Positions 1-7,630 of a stretch of DNA of 64,000 nucleotides are shown piece after piece. The stretch lies in IMG/VR virus record IMGVR_UViG_3300033153_001906, positions 1 to 64,000 of that record; one strand, 5' to 3'. The notes under the pieces were generated by a model. That model saw only the letters and a list, made by a program, of their open reading frames with translations, made no database searches and had not been told where the DNA came from. This DNA comes from a virus. Both the position numbers and the translations under genes were made by a program. The stretch's first letter is position 1, and every line of letters starts with the position of its first letter.

Positions 1-192
1 CGGCCATTCGTCTTCCCCTTTTAGTCTAAGTTCGAAAAATTCTTTTCTAGTTACGCCCGATATAACTGTATTTGTTATGTCTTTTCGTTTCTTAAAATGA
101 AGTACGACAATTTGAGAGAACGTGCCATCTTCTTGTTCTTCCCAAGATACCGTCCCTCCAATAATTGTTTCCGCCAACCAATCGTCTTCCAT
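1..192 (-). CDS. Small tail-motif protein, 3' end outside window
   Basis: Sixty-four codons are open from an ATG at 192 to the window edge and no stop is reached. The product is unrecognised. Near the visible end it has R-K-E-F-F-E-L-R-L-K-G, a member of the C-terminal tail motif shared by about twenty small proteins in this window. The ATG lies just past the stop of the 52-residue gene upstream, as expected for a coupled operon gene. Function unknown. Confidence 0.6.
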   Translation of the reverse strand, partial: MEDDWLAETIIGGTVSWEEQEDGTFSQIVVLHFKKRKDITNTVISGVTRKEFFELRLKGEDEWP

Positions 193-193
193 G

Positions 194-352
194 TTAGTGT
201 AACCTGCGATCACTACCGCATTGCTTTTTCTTTATCTTCTCTAATATGCTTTCCATTCTTAGCCACTCAGATGTGCCCTTTTCATAATTCTGTTGTGCTA
301 ATTTAAGGGCAATTCCAAGAATGGTTAATTCGTTATAATCAAACGCCGCCAT
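194..352 (-). CDS. Small hypothetical protein, 52 aa
   Basis: An ATG at 352 opens 52 codons ending in TAA at 194-196. The start overlaps the 3' end of the preceding tail-motif gene by 14 bases and the stop nearly touches the next ATG, which is the spacing seen throughout this phage. The product is mostly predicted helix with a K-I-K-K-K-Q basic end. No family recognised. Confidence 0.5.
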   Translation of the reverse strand: MAAFDYNELTILGIALKLAQQNYEKGTSEWLRMESILEKIKKKQCGSDRRLH

Positions 353-605
353 TGTCAGTCTCTTTTAATGTGCCATCTAGTTTACGCTTAAAGTATTCTT
401 CTTTGGTGAGTTCTTCTTTAAGCACTTGCCGCGTCGATCCATTGGTAGCCACAACTACTTTGTAGCAATTGTAGTTTCCAGTTGGCGTTTGTTGATAAAG
501 ATAGTGATGATAGTCTTCATTGTATACGCCACGGGGTGCAATTTCTCTATTCTTATGTACCAATTTTATTCCCCCATATGTATGCATGTACTCGCGCAGA
601 TACAT
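339..605 (-). CDS. Small tail-motif protein overlapping queE 3' end
   Basis: The frame ends with K-E-E-Y-F-K-R-K-L-D-G-T-L, a clear copy of the shared C-terminal tail motif, which supports it as a real gene. The start is uncertain. The ATG at 605 overlaps queE by about 50 bases; a TTG at 632, an ATG at 587 and a TTG at 563 preceded by GGGGGA are alternatives. The body is rich in tyrosine and histidine and unrecognised. Function unknown. Confidence 0.6.
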   Translation of the reverse strand: MYLREYMHTYGGIKLVHKNREIAPRGVYNEDYHHYLYQQTPTGNYNCYKVVVATNGSTRQVLKEELTKEEYFKRKLDGTLKETDNGGV

Positions 606-1464
606 TGTATCCACGCTTGATTGTTTCTTCAACTACTGCAATGGCATCTTCATCTTGCTGTGATTCAACTGTAGCACCTACTGGCATAATCCATATAGGC
701 CAATGAACACCGCAATTGCGGAAATCTTCAATACGTTCTTCTAGTTCGTCCCATGCCTCTGGTCGATTGCTAACAACAAACTTTAATTGGCCTTTGCCAG
801 TAATGTCTTGATAAGTTTTTACGATAGCTGGTTTGATTGCACGTTCTGGTTTTTCACCAGACGTATAAAGTAATTTTGGTGATACTGACCAGAACCACTC
901 GCCCCCACTTGCCACATATGATGCAACAACTCGCGCCAAATCATCACTTATTGACTGTGTACCATTTGTCTCCACCGTAATGAAGCGCGGAAGATTTTCT
1001 CTGTCTGCCATCGCATGTAACAGTTCGACTTGTCCTTGTTGAGCATTGGGCATCATTGGTTCACCACCCGTCATACAGAAGTGTACGTCTTTGACTTCTC
1101 TGTTAGATGGAAGTGAAAACTTCCCATCAGGATTGTTATTGAATGTAATCAATTGTTTTTCTATTCGTTTAGCAATGTCAATTGCTGTATGTTCAGGGCA
1201 TAAATGCTTGAATTTCTTAGCCCAACTGTAGCTTGAATCACAGCCCAAGTCCCAAACAGGCATGTCTTCTATTCTCTTTACTGTTGATACGTCAAACTTT
1301 TTGTATGGTAGAATGTGTGTGCTGCGTTCTTCTGGTTGATTCTGCCCAAACCCATTACACTGTAAATTGCACAAGAACCAACGTAACCAGACGGTTGGCG
1401 AGCCAGTATAGGCGCCCTCTCCCTGAATTGACGTAAAAATCTCACTGTATTTATATTTATTCAT
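553..1464 (-). CDS. queE: QueE-like 7-carboxy-7-deazaguanine synthase
   Basis: A 303-residue radical SAM protein. QueE converts 6-carboxytetrahydropterin to 7-carboxy-7-deazaguanine, the step that builds the deazapurine core used for queuosine or for 7-deazaguanine in DNA. The N-terminus has S-I-Q-G-E-G, typical of QueE, then C32-x3-C36 followed by G-F-G. The third cluster cysteine is probably C75 in G-C-D-S-S-Y-S-W, which resembles the C-D-T of bacterial QueE after an insertion of about 38 residues. A glycine-rich T-G-G-E-P SAM-binding segment follows near residue 134. The ATG has AAGAGG eight bases upstream. A DpdA-like gene at 13.1-14.7 kb suggests a role in DNA modification. Confidence 0.85.
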   Translation of the reverse strand: MNKYKYSEIFTSIQGEGAYTGSPTVWLRWFLCNLQCNGFGQNQPEERSTHILPYKKFDVSTVKRIEDMPVWDLGCDSSYSWAKKFKHLCPEHTAIDIAKRIEKQLITFNNNPDGKFSLPSNREVKDVHFCMTGGEPMMPNAQQGQVELLHAMADRENLPRFITVETNGTQSISDDLARVVASYVASGGEWFWSVSPKLLYTSGEKPERAIKPAIVKTYQDITGKGQLKFVVSNRPEAWDELEERIEDFRNCGVHWPIWIMPVGATVESQQDEDAIAVVEETIKRGYNVSARVHAYIWGNKIGT

Positions 1465-1489
1465 TTAAATACCTCTTATCACTCTTTAC

Positions 1490-2038
1490 TCATTTGACGT
1501 ACATCCTTGCAGTCCATCCATCTTTCTTCTGATGGGGGTTGTTCTTATTCATACCACACCAATTTCTGATTGTTACCAGATGTACTTTGTAATGTAGTGC
1601 TGCTTCCCCTAGTGTACCAAACTGTAGTCCATCTGGTGTTGTTACTTCAACGCACTTTCTAGGCCGTTCATTCCAAGGCATATCTGGTCTTACTTCATCT
1701 AGTTCTACGAGTACAGGTAGCTTACGTTTAAGAAAATCTATTGCCTTTTGTACGCCTTCTAATGTATCTCCCAATCGACCTATCGCTGTATTGCAATGCC
1801 AGCACAGCAATCCTCTTACTGTTTTTGTGTCGTGACAGTGATCTACTGCAAGTTTTTGCGGCAAACCACATTTGACATTATATTCTTCGTGCCTGCCACA
1901 ACATGCGCACTTATGATCTTGCCCTTCTAATAAGAAGTAATATTGCCTTAACGAAATCCCAAACTCCTTTCTGAGTCTTGAATCTTGCTTTTTTGTATAT
2001 GGGTATACAGCATTTCCTATTTCTATTACCTCACCCAT
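1490..2038 (-). CDS. Endonuclease VII-like HNH protein, possible homing endonuclease
   Basis: A 182-residue protein. Residues about 44-85 carry C-A-C-C-G-R, then V-D-H-C-H-D, then L-C-W-H-C-N, the zinc-binding HNH core of the recombination endonuclease VII family. The C-terminal 60 residues resemble the helix-turn-helix 'NUMOD' modules that target homing endonucleases. T4 gp49 endonuclease VII resolves branched DNA, but the domain order here (nuclease then NUMOD-like tail) fits a free-standing homing endonuclease better. The TAATG overlap with the gene upstream shows it is embedded in the operon. Confidence 0.75.
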   Translation of the reverse strand: MGEVIEIGNAVYPYTKKQDSRLRKEFGISLRQYYFLLEGQDHKCACCGRHEEYNVKCGLPQKLAVDHCHDTKTVRGLLCWHCNTAIGRLGDTLEGVQKAIDFLKRKLPVLVELDEVRPDMPWNERPRKCVEVTTPDGLQFGTLGEAALHYKVHLVTIRNWCGMNKNNPHQKKDGWTARMYVK

Positions 2039-2295
2039 TACTTCACCCTCACTCCAAGTACTAATAATATAGTTTCTGCCCAGCGGCCAGTGTAGTACTC
2101 ACTTGCATTGCCACCAAGCATATCAAAATCCTCTTTCTTTCCTTGACACAACTCATTGTCTTCCATGTGCAACCAAGTCAATACGTCTTGATCGTCACCA
2201 ATATTCTTGAACGGTTCCCAAATAATAGGAAGCGGCATTATTGATTCTATCAAGTTGCGCACTTGCTCTGTTGCTTGTTCTTTAGTCAGTACCAT
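2038..2295 (-). CDS. Hypothetical protein, 85 aa
   Basis: The ATG at 2295 overlaps the previous stop and the stop overlaps the next start (TAATG). The product is a small acidic protein with W-E-P-F-K-N and a hydrophobic end (T-I-L-L-V-L-G-V). No family recognised. Confidence 0.6.
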   Translation of the reverse strand: MVLTKEQATEQVRNLIESIMPLPIIWEPFKNIGDDQDVLTWLHMEDNELCQGKKEDFDMLGGNASEYYTGRWAETILLVLGVRVK

Positions 2296-2609
2296 TAGTT
2301 GTTACCATCATGCAATCGACTAACAAATCGGTGCTTCTTAAAATAGTTTTCAATCTGTTTCGCAGTAAGCACACCATCATTCTTTTCCGCTTCTTTCAAC
2401 ATATATCTTTCGTGCCAATCAATGCTGCCATTACGAACTAGTTTCAATCGTTCATCAGATATAGGATGAAAGTTAACAGTACAATCTTGGCTTGCTGCGA
2501 CTAACCATGCGCCAGCAACGGCTTCTACGCCATTTTCATACTGAAATTTAAATTCCATTTCCAGCTTGTCCCCTTGCCGCAATTCAAAAAAATCTTTATT
2601 GTCGTCCAT
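2295..2609 (-). CDS. Hypothetical protein, 104 aa
   Basis: First gene after the promoter at 2615-2643, so the transcription unit running toward 553 starts here. The product has a predicted beta-rich middle (M-E-F-K-F-Q-Y-E) and a basic C-terminus with F-K-K-H-R-F. Not recognised. The -10 box lies only about six bases upstream of the ATG, so the 5' leader must be very short. Confidence 0.6.
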   Translation of the reverse strand: MDDNKDFFELRQGDKLEMEFKFQYENGVEAVAGAWLVAASQDCTVNFHPISDERLKLVRNGSIDWHERYMLKEAEKNDGVLTAKQIENYFKKHRFVSRLHDGNN

Positions 2610-2614
2610 CGTTC

Positions 2615-2643
2615 ATTATACTCTTTTTTAATCCGTTTGTCAA
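2615..2643 (-). promoter_or_regulatory. Sigma-70-type early promoter
   Basis: On the minus strand TTGACA (2643-2638), 17 bases, TATAAT (2620-2615). Both boxes match the consensus exactly. It lies in the gap between 2609 and 2654 and would drive the genes below. Confidence 0.85.
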
Positions 2644-2653
2644 CTCGCGCTTC

Positions 2654-2911
2654 CTATTCTTCGCCCAATATCAGTTTACGTTTGAAATCATATTTGTCGT
2701 ATGCTTCGCGCAATGCTGCATAGTCTTCTAAATCTTTTTGACTCGGAGACTTAGCAAGAGCCATTGTCTCTCCGATTATTTCTAACAACGCACTATGGAT
2801 TTGTACAGCTTTGACCAATTCGTTAGTCACTTCAATGTACGTCTTTTCCATACGTTCGATCTTTGTTTCAAGACAGTCAACCGCTTGTACAACTTCGTCT
2901 ATATCACTCAT
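2654..2911 (-). CDS. Small coiled-coil protein with L-R-E-A-Y tail
   Basis: 85 residues from an ATG at 2911 that overlaps the previous stop as ATGA, so the upstream TTG-initiated version is less likely. A helical body (L-E-T-K-I-E-R-M-E-K) is followed by the tail A-L-R-E-A-Y-D-K-Y-D-F-K-R-K-L-I-L-G. The same L-R-E-x-Y-x-K-Y tail ends the proteins at 3353 and 5727, and the F-K-R-K-L part matches the wider tail family. Function unknown. Confidence 0.7.
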   Translation of the reverse strand: MSDIDEVVQAVDCLETKIERMEKTYIEVTNELVKAVQIHSALLEIIGETMALAKSPSQKDLEDYAALREAYDKYDFKRKLILGEE

Positions 2912-3369
2912 CGCCAGCCACACTCACTGTAATTTCGTGGAAATCTTCTTCTGCTGTCATATACTCTGAGCAAAAAATTGTCTTGTGTTGTGTATGCTTC
3001 AATTTGTCTCTCCTTTCTCGCAGCACATAATCTATCATCATCCCAATACTCGTAACCATCGTACTTACCAGATAAATCTTGTAAGTAGTGTACCATTTCG
3101 TGAACGATAATGCTGTGCTGATATGGTGTCCATTCTCTATTAATTTCCCAGTACTTAGTATTTAGGTAAATTACAGCATCGACATCATCGTTATAGTATG
3201 CTCTGGCTACACATGGTTCTTTCTCTGTGTCGATGCCTTCGCAAAGTTTTTCTACAAAATGACTATGATCGGCGTAACGTATTTGTGGCATTACTTCTGG
3301 ATACTCATAGCCCGCAAGCAATGAAGCCCAACTCATTAACACTACAAGTATATCAGCCGTTATCGTCAT
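2908..3369 (-). CDS. Exported HExxH metallopeptidase-like protein
   Basis: About 153 residues. The N-terminus is a signal-peptide-like hydrophobic stretch (A-D-I-L-V-V-L-M-S-W-A) with likely cleavage before E-Y-P. The middle has H-E-M-V-H-Y-L-Q, the HExxH zinc-binding motif of gluzincin/metzincin peptidases. C-terminal cysteines may form a disulfide. ATGs at 3375 and 3369 are both possible; 3369 has GAGG just upstream. It overlaps both neighbours. A periplasmic peptidase or peptidase-like binder is inferred; the substrate is unknown. Confidence 0.65.
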   Translation of the reverse strand: MTITADILVVLMSWASLLAGYEYPEVMPQIRYADHSHFVEKLCEGIDTEKEPCVARAYYNDDVDAVIYLNTKYWEINREWTPYQHSIIVHEMVHYLQDLSGKYDGYEYWDDDRLCAARKERQIEAYTTQDNFLLRVYDSRRRFPRNYSECGWR

Positions 3370-3691
3370 CCTCATCCTCTTTTCCAATTAGTTCTTCTAA
3401 AAATTTGTACTTCTTATATGTCTCTCGTAGCATTTTATGCTTCTCTAGCTTGTCAGAATCAGGATCTGGTAGTATAGCTAATCGTTTTTCTATCGCATCA
3501 AGTCGTGCTGCCAAGTCTTTAAGTTTCCAATCATCCCCGTTCTCATCTGTAAAGACTAAATCACCCGTAACTGTCTCAGTCCATATTTGGGTATTATACT
3601 CAGTTCCATCATAAATGAGTATTTCATCATTGGCTGTATTGTAGTATGTGTCACCAATATTAGGAAGTTCAGTAATTTTGGTACTAGCCAT
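3353..3691 (-). CDS. Small coiled-coil protein with L-R-E-T-Y tail
   Basis: 112 residues. The ATG at 3691 overlaps the end of the glycosyltransferase gene by eight bases. The N-terminal half is short beta-like repeats (I-G-D-T-Y-Y-N, D-E-I-L-I-Y-D-G) similar to phage virion-attachment or fibre linkers. A short coiled coil (A-A-R-L-D-A-I-E-K-R-L) follows, then K-M-L-R-E-T-Y-K-K-Y-K-F, shared with the genes at 2654 and 5727. Function unknown; a scaffold or docking protein is possible. Confidence 0.7.
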   Translation of the reverse strand: MASTKITELPNIGDTYYNTANDEILIYDGTEYNTQIWTETVTGDLVFTDENGDDWKLKDLAARLDAIEKRLAILPDPDSDKLEKHKMLRETYKKYKFLEELIGKEDEDDDNG

Positions 3692-4799
3692 TGAACAAAA
3701 CCTCAATGAGATCATTACATGCAAAGAATTTTGGTGCTTGTATATCGTTGTATGAATCTAGTCTCTCACGTATTCTATCGTAGTTGTCCATCATATAGTT
3801 AATTTGAAAGCACATCATTTCTTTAGTTTCTTTGAAACTCTCATAACTTTCTGTCCAGTAACTAGGATATAAAAAGTCTGAATAGCCTTCGAAGATTTCT
3901 GAATAACTAAGACGATCAGGTGCAAGAGGTAGTGCGCCAGTAAGTGGCCCCTCGATACACGTAGAGATACCCAATGTCTCTTGCAAGTTTGCAGAGAATA
4001 CCATCTTAGCTTCGCCAAGCAATGTGTGAAACTCATGTTTGGTTAGTTCTTGATCTTGACAGACAATGAACTCATATTGTGGTAGTTGCTCTGCCAAGTC
4101 TCGGAATATTTCTACTTGCTTCTCTGGCGCAATGCGGTGCGGGAACAGAATAAGATCGCGCTTTGGCAGATTCATATATGGCTTTAGTGTTTCTTCCATA
4201 TATTCCATAGGCCAGCCAGTGCGGCAATACTTTGTGTCGATTTCTTCTGGACTTAGTTCAGAGAAATGCCCATGATAAGGCTCGCGGAAACAGTTGCGTT
4301 TAAACATTTCAATATGAAATTCTGTTGCAAACCAGTTGTAGTCTACAGCATGGAAGATTGATTTTTCAAAGTTATTCGTCCAGCGTTTGTCTTTAATGAG
4401 TCGCCCCAAAAAGTCTTGCGGATCATAACTACCCGCATGCCATAATGCATGAATGACTACTGGAATTTGTAGTAGCTCACTCATGTATTTCAATTGTATA
4501 ATTCCTGAATGCCAAGCATCCGTGAATATAAATTGGTCACCTGGACTGACCTTGCCATTGGAGAATAATTCAGCAACGTAACTCAATTGATTATTTTTAT
4601 ATACGTTTGTCTGTGCAAAGTTTAAGAACGCGCCAGGTGTCGCTTTCAACTCTGCATCTCCTCCAGAGATATTTACAATCTCTACATCGGCCAATTCCCT
4701 GTTAGCTGCGGCAGCATTAAGCAGGGCGGGAATATGTCCTTTCCATTGACACGTATAACGTGTTGGTACGGACTCAAGGTCTACTACAAAAATCTTCAT
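3684..4799 (-). CDS. GT-B glycosyltransferase
   Basis: 371 residues. The C-terminal half has the donor-binding pattern of GT-B enzymes of the GT4 type: F-P-H-R-I-A-P-E-K-Q, then A-N-L-Q-E-T-L-G-I-S-T-C-I-E, the E-x7-E-like segment. Sugar donor and acceptor cannot be read from sequence. T4-like phages use such enzymes to glucosylate hydroxymethylcytosine, but other acceptors are possible. A Gfo/Idh/MocA and an MDR dehydrogenase at 10-11.9 kb could feed a modified sugar to it. The ATG at 4799 overlaps the preceding region as ATGA. Confidence 0.75.
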   Translation of the reverse strand: MKIFVVDLESVPTRYTCQWKGHIPALLNAAAANRELADVEIVNISGGDAELKATPGAFLNFAQTNVYKNNQLSYVAELFSNGKVSPGDQFIFTDAWHSGIIQLKYMSELLQIPVVIHALWHAGSYDPQDFLGRLIKDKRWTNNFEKSIFHAVDYNWFATEFHIEMFKRNCFREPYHGHFSELSPEEIDTKYCRTGWPMEYMEETLKPYMNLPKRDLILFPHRIAPEKQVEIFRDLAEQLPQYEFIVCQDQELTKHEFHTLLGEAKMVFSANLQETLGISTCIEGPLTGALPLAPDRLSYSEIFEGYSDFLYPSYWTESYESFKETKEMMCFQINYMMDNYDRIRERLDSYNDIQAPKFFACNDLIEVLFNG

Positions 4800-5056
4800 T
4801 TATCTTTTCCATTTGAACTTCGTTTGTCGCCAGCCAATTTAGCCTTAAATAACGCCTTCTCTGCTGCCTTTTCGCTGTAATACACGTTTTTATGAATTAC
4901 ATATTCAATTTTAGTTATAGGGTCACCATCCATGCGCACATACATCCACGGCACATCACGATCATCTTCCTCACCAAGCACTTCGCCTTTGTATAGCTTC
5001 ATATCTTCGAAGTGAACACACCAAACTTCTTGACGTTTTACATCTTTAAATACCAT
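4796..5056 (-). CDS. Small tail-motif protein
   Basis: 86 residues from an ATG at 5056 that overlaps the upstream stop as TGATG. A tryptophan-containing beta-like body (V-W-C-V-H-F-E-D) is followed by K-A-L-F-K-A-K-L-A-G-D, a good match to the shared tail motif. Its stop overlaps the glycosyltransferase start. Function unknown. Confidence 0.7.
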   Translation of the reverse strand: MVFKDVKRQEVWCVHFEDMKLYKGEVLGEEDDRDVPWMYVRMDGDPITKIEYVIHKNVYYSEKAAEKALFKAKLAGDKRSSNGKDK

Positions 5057-5388
5057 CAATCATCCCGTCTGCTAATAAAATATGAGTCACCGTCGTAATC
5101 TACTACAGTACAAGATCCTTGATAGAGTTTTACTATCAATAATTCTGCAAGGTCTAATGCTTGATCTAGTAGTTCAACTTCTGTCTTGGGGAAACGTGGG
5201 TAGTTGATTAATGTTATAACCATCCCTGATTCGTTGCCCATTGTATAAACATATTCTTCCTCTGCCATACTAACACAAGCACCACGCATTACGTACTCTT
5301 GTAGAACAGCCCTAGCTAACATCATATCGCCAGCTATATGTATTTTAATTACGTGTGTCTTTGCGGTTTTAGTTGTTATCTTCTTCAT
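5056..5388 (-). CDS. Hypothetical protein, 110 aa
   Basis: ATG at 5388; overlaps the gene upstream by 20 bases. A basic N-terminus (K-K-I-T-T-K-T-A-K) precedes a mixed alpha/beta body, and the end is acidic. No tail motif and no recognised family. Confidence 0.6.
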   Translation of the reverse strand: MKKITTKTAKTHVIKIHIAGDMMLARAVLQEYVMRGACVSMAEEEYVYTMGNESGMVITLINYPRFPKTEVELLDQALDLAELLIVKLYQGSCTVVDYDGDSYFISRRDD

Positions 5389-5734
5389 TAAATAAGTCCA
5401 AAATCTCTTGTGGTGGATTCTCTAGTAAGTAAGAGTTATCCAATCGTGTAAAATAGGAAGTGCGCTCTTGTAGTTTCCATTCGCGTGACGCGCCTCGCCA
5501 ACCGCCTTTCTCGCAACGCTTAATCTTAACTTTGGTGGAGTCTTTTTGGTATTGGTTTTTATTTTCCACAGCTAAAAGTATTTTTGCTACCCGTAGCTCT
5601 GATCTGTGTCCATCTTGTGCTGCATATAGAATAATATCACCCTCAATAAGTGGATTATTCAATACGTCATACGCAATTGGATCATCACGTAACTTTCGCT
5701 CAAATAGTATTCTTTTTTTACTTTTTTCAGTCAT
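5369..5734 (-). CDS. Hypothetical protein, 121 aa
   Basis: ATG at 5734, overlapping the previous gene by eight bases. The middle has a strand-rich segment (G-D-I-I-L-Y-A-A), lysine/arginine clusters around K-V-K-I-K-R-C-E-K, and an acidic end. Nucleic-acid binding is possible from charge alone, but no family is recognised. Confidence 0.6.
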   Translation of the reverse strand: MTEKSKKRILFERKLRDDPIAYDVLNNPLIEGDIILYAAQDGHRSELRVAKILLAVENKNQYQKDSTKVKIKRCEKGGWRGASREWKLQERTSYFTRLDNSYLLENPPQEILDLFNEEDNN

Positions 5735-6125
5735 CTTGTCCTAGTACAAGACGTTCAACCATCTTGTATTTCTTGTATGCCTCTCGCAGCATTTTATATT
5801 TCTTGAATGCTTCTTCATCTGGCAAGTCACTATCAAAGAGTACACCCATCTTCCGCATGCCCTCTTTCAGTTCTTCAAATTCGGCTTTCATTTCACGGCG
5901 CAATTTTTCAACTTCTGAAGTATTTACTTGCTCATTCATGTGTTGATTAAGAATTTTTTCAAATTCTTGCATCTGCTTTTTTTGCAAATCTTTCTTGATC
6001 TGATCCTCTGGTAAGATAATATTTGGTGGCATTATCTTTTTCTTTTGAGTTTCATACTCATTCATCATATCACGAAGTTCATCTGGAAGATCGTCGCGGT
6101 CATAATATGGATTGGCGCCTGGCAT
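5727..6125 (-). CDS. Coiled-coil protein with L-R-E-A-Y-K-K-Y tail
   Basis: 132 residues. A proline-containing N-terminus is followed by long charged helices (residues about 35-95, likely coiled coil) and a C-terminus K-M-L-R-E-A-Y-K-K-Y-K-M-V-E-R-L-V-L-G. The tail is closest to that of the gene at 3353 and related to 2654. The sharing of a tail by proteins with different bodies suggests a common partner. Partner unknown. Confidence 0.7.
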   Translation of the reverse strand: MPGANPYYDRDDLPDELRDMMNEYETQKKKIMPPNIILPEDQIKKDLQKKQMQEFEKILNQHMNEQVNTSEVEKLRREMKAEFEELKEGMRKMGVLFDSDLPDEEAFKKYKMLREAYKKYKMVERLVLGQDD

Positions 6126-6508
6126 TAGCTATCACCACACAAGACCATTGGGATGCCTTCTTCAATTGGATAGAATCCAACCGAGCCGTTCTCACCATCT
6201 TCACTAACTTCGATTTTTAAATCACGATCTGGATAGTTCATCATAATGTAAATTGCTAAATCATCTGAAATCATTTCACAACTCTTATAGTCTAGCTCAA
6301 GTATGCCCTGATTATATTGATCTTCAAGTTCACGCTTAAACAGAATAAACTCAATGTCTCTATCATCATGGAACACTTCAATCTCTACGCGGAAGTGAAA
6401 CATATGTCTGTGAGGATTGCGCAGAAACTCTACGCCCTTTGGTGCATCTGGATAGCAATGAATGCCTTCCTTCTGAAATGTTACAAATATAAATTTCTGC
6501 TTTTTCAT
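6125..6508 (-). CDS. QueD/PTPS-like T-fold protein (tentative)
   Basis: 127 residues. The pattern resembles 6-carboxytetrahydropterin synthase: an early G-I-H-C-Y-P, then N-P-H-R-H-M-F-H-F (HxH, possible zinc ligands), then S-D-D-L-A-I-Y-I and E-V-S-E-D-G, placed like the P-T-x-E-x-L-A and V-x-E-T segments of QueD. The catalytic cysteine just before HxH in QueD is not present, so activity is doubtful or different. QueD makes the substrate of QueE, which is encoded in this window. The fold assignment is by eye only. Confidence 0.45.
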   Translation of the reverse strand: MKKQKFIFVTFQKEGIHCYPDAPKGVEFLRNPHRHMFHFRVEIEVFHDDRDIEFILFKRELEDQYNQGILELDYKSCEMISDDLAIYIMMNYPDRDLKIEVSEDGENGSVGFYPIEEGIPMVLCGDS

Positions 6509-6909
6509 TATTGAAGTCCTGAATCTGAGTCTGATGAAAAACTGATTAATGGTTTTGCAGAAGTATCGCGCAATGCTCTGCCAACTGCTTGCGTGTTGCT
6601 CGATGAAACACGTACTTCATCAATTGAGCCTGACAACCCCTTATTGTTTTCAAAGTCACCATTGAGTTTCTTCTTGAAGTATTCTTTTTTAGAGTACTTT
6701 GTAAATCGTAATGGGTTTCTGGAACCTGGTTGTGATGGGCCGTATTCGCCCTTGCGCCAGTAATTCTCAAACAACACTCGACCATGATTGATTTTAGTTT
6801 CGTCAACTGATGTTGGCAACCATGCAAATTTCTTGTGCCATTCTCGTTGAGAATTTATTTTCGCTTGTTTTCTGTAACTCTTTGGTGGTCTGTTTATATT
6901 AAATTTCAT
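6508..6909 (-). CDS. W-motif module protein with internal tail motif
   Basis: 133 residues from an ATG at 6909 that overlaps the previous stop region by 11 bases. It has W-H-K-K-F-A-W-L-P then a G-R-V-L-F turn, the tryptophan/proline module also seen at 8389, 8889, 12143 and 12796. It continues S-K-K-E-Y-F-K-K-K-L-N-G. Unlike the others, about 45 serine-rich residues follow the motif. Function unknown. Confidence 0.65.
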   Translation of the reverse strand: MKFNINRPPKSYRKQAKINSQREWHKKFAWLPTSVDETKINHGRVLFENYWRKGEYGPSQPGSRNPLRFTKYSKKEYFKKKLNGDFENNKGLSGSIDEVRVSSSNTQAVGRALRDTSAKPLISFSSDSDSGLQ

Positions 6910-7273
6910 TTTGCATCTCAAAAAATAGTACAGTTGTTGGCGCATCTTCTTTAAGGTCGTCGCCATAAATATGTTTCATTTCAGCTATGATTCCTTCGAC
7001 TGTTTGGCAGCTTGGATCATGCTCTAGAGATAGTACGCACTCTGGAATTTTGTTTAAGCATACAGTCATTACGCCAAGGATGTGTCCATAGCCATAGTCT
7101 GTCATACCATTTGTGTCTTTAATGTGTATTAGTTCGCCCATTGCATCAGCCCATTTATAACCATTGCGACAGGTAACATTAATTCCATCATGGAATACTG
7201 GATTGCTGAACAGTAATGTTCTTAGTTGTACTTCGTCTTCGATATTCATAAATACTGGTGCTGTGAATGTCAT
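6899..7273 (-). CDS. Hypothetical protein, 124 aa
   Basis: ATG at 7273 with AAAGGAAAC upstream. Soluble, mixed composition, with strand-like segments (V-L-S-L-E-H-D-P). Not recognised. It follows the gap holding the stop of the alternative reading frame described at 7288. Confidence 0.6.
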   Translation of the reverse strand: MTFTAPVFMNIEDEVQLRTLLFSNPVFHDGINVTCRNGYKWADAMGELIHIKDTNGMTDYGYGHILGVMTVCLNKIPECVLSLEHDPSCQTVEGIIAEMKHIYGDDLKEDAPTTVLFFEMQNEI

Positions 7274-7287
7274 TCTGTTTCCTTTTC

Positions 7288-7630
7288 TTATTGCGTTGTT
7301 GTTTTCAATCCGCTTGAAGTAGGTGCTCTTGCTTCTTGGTCATCATCGCAATCGTTGTCTACTGCGTTAGCTTTAGTGTCAACACTATCATCATCATCGT
7401 CAGTATCTAACCTGCGACCACGATTTGAACGGGTTGAGTTATGATTAGCAGCCCGCGCGCCGCGTCTGTTGCAGCGACTTGAATTGTAATCTTGTGCTTT
7501 TGTGTTGCCTGTGTCAAGATCGTTGCCAAACCCGTCTTCCGTTTCCCTTGCATTTTCTGCCGATTCTTCTGCGTTGTCAATAACTCCTGCTGTTGCGTCA
7601 CCCTCGACGCCTTCTTCAACTTTACTTCAA
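7288..7630 (-). other. Long open frame without start codon
   Basis: A frame shifted relative to the exported-protein gene is open for about 110 codons from a TGA near 7630 to TAA at 7288-7290, with no ATG, GTG or TTG. It contains an aspartate run (L-D-T-D-D-D-D-D) in the part beyond the other gene's stop. It could only be made by ribosomal frameshifting or non-standard initiation, or it may be chance. Confidence 0.2.

Noticed and set aside
5369-5734. L-F-E-R-K-L near the N-terminus of the 5369 gene as another tail motif
   Set aside because: It lacks the K-E before F and the L-x-G after, and lies at the start of the protein. Chance match.
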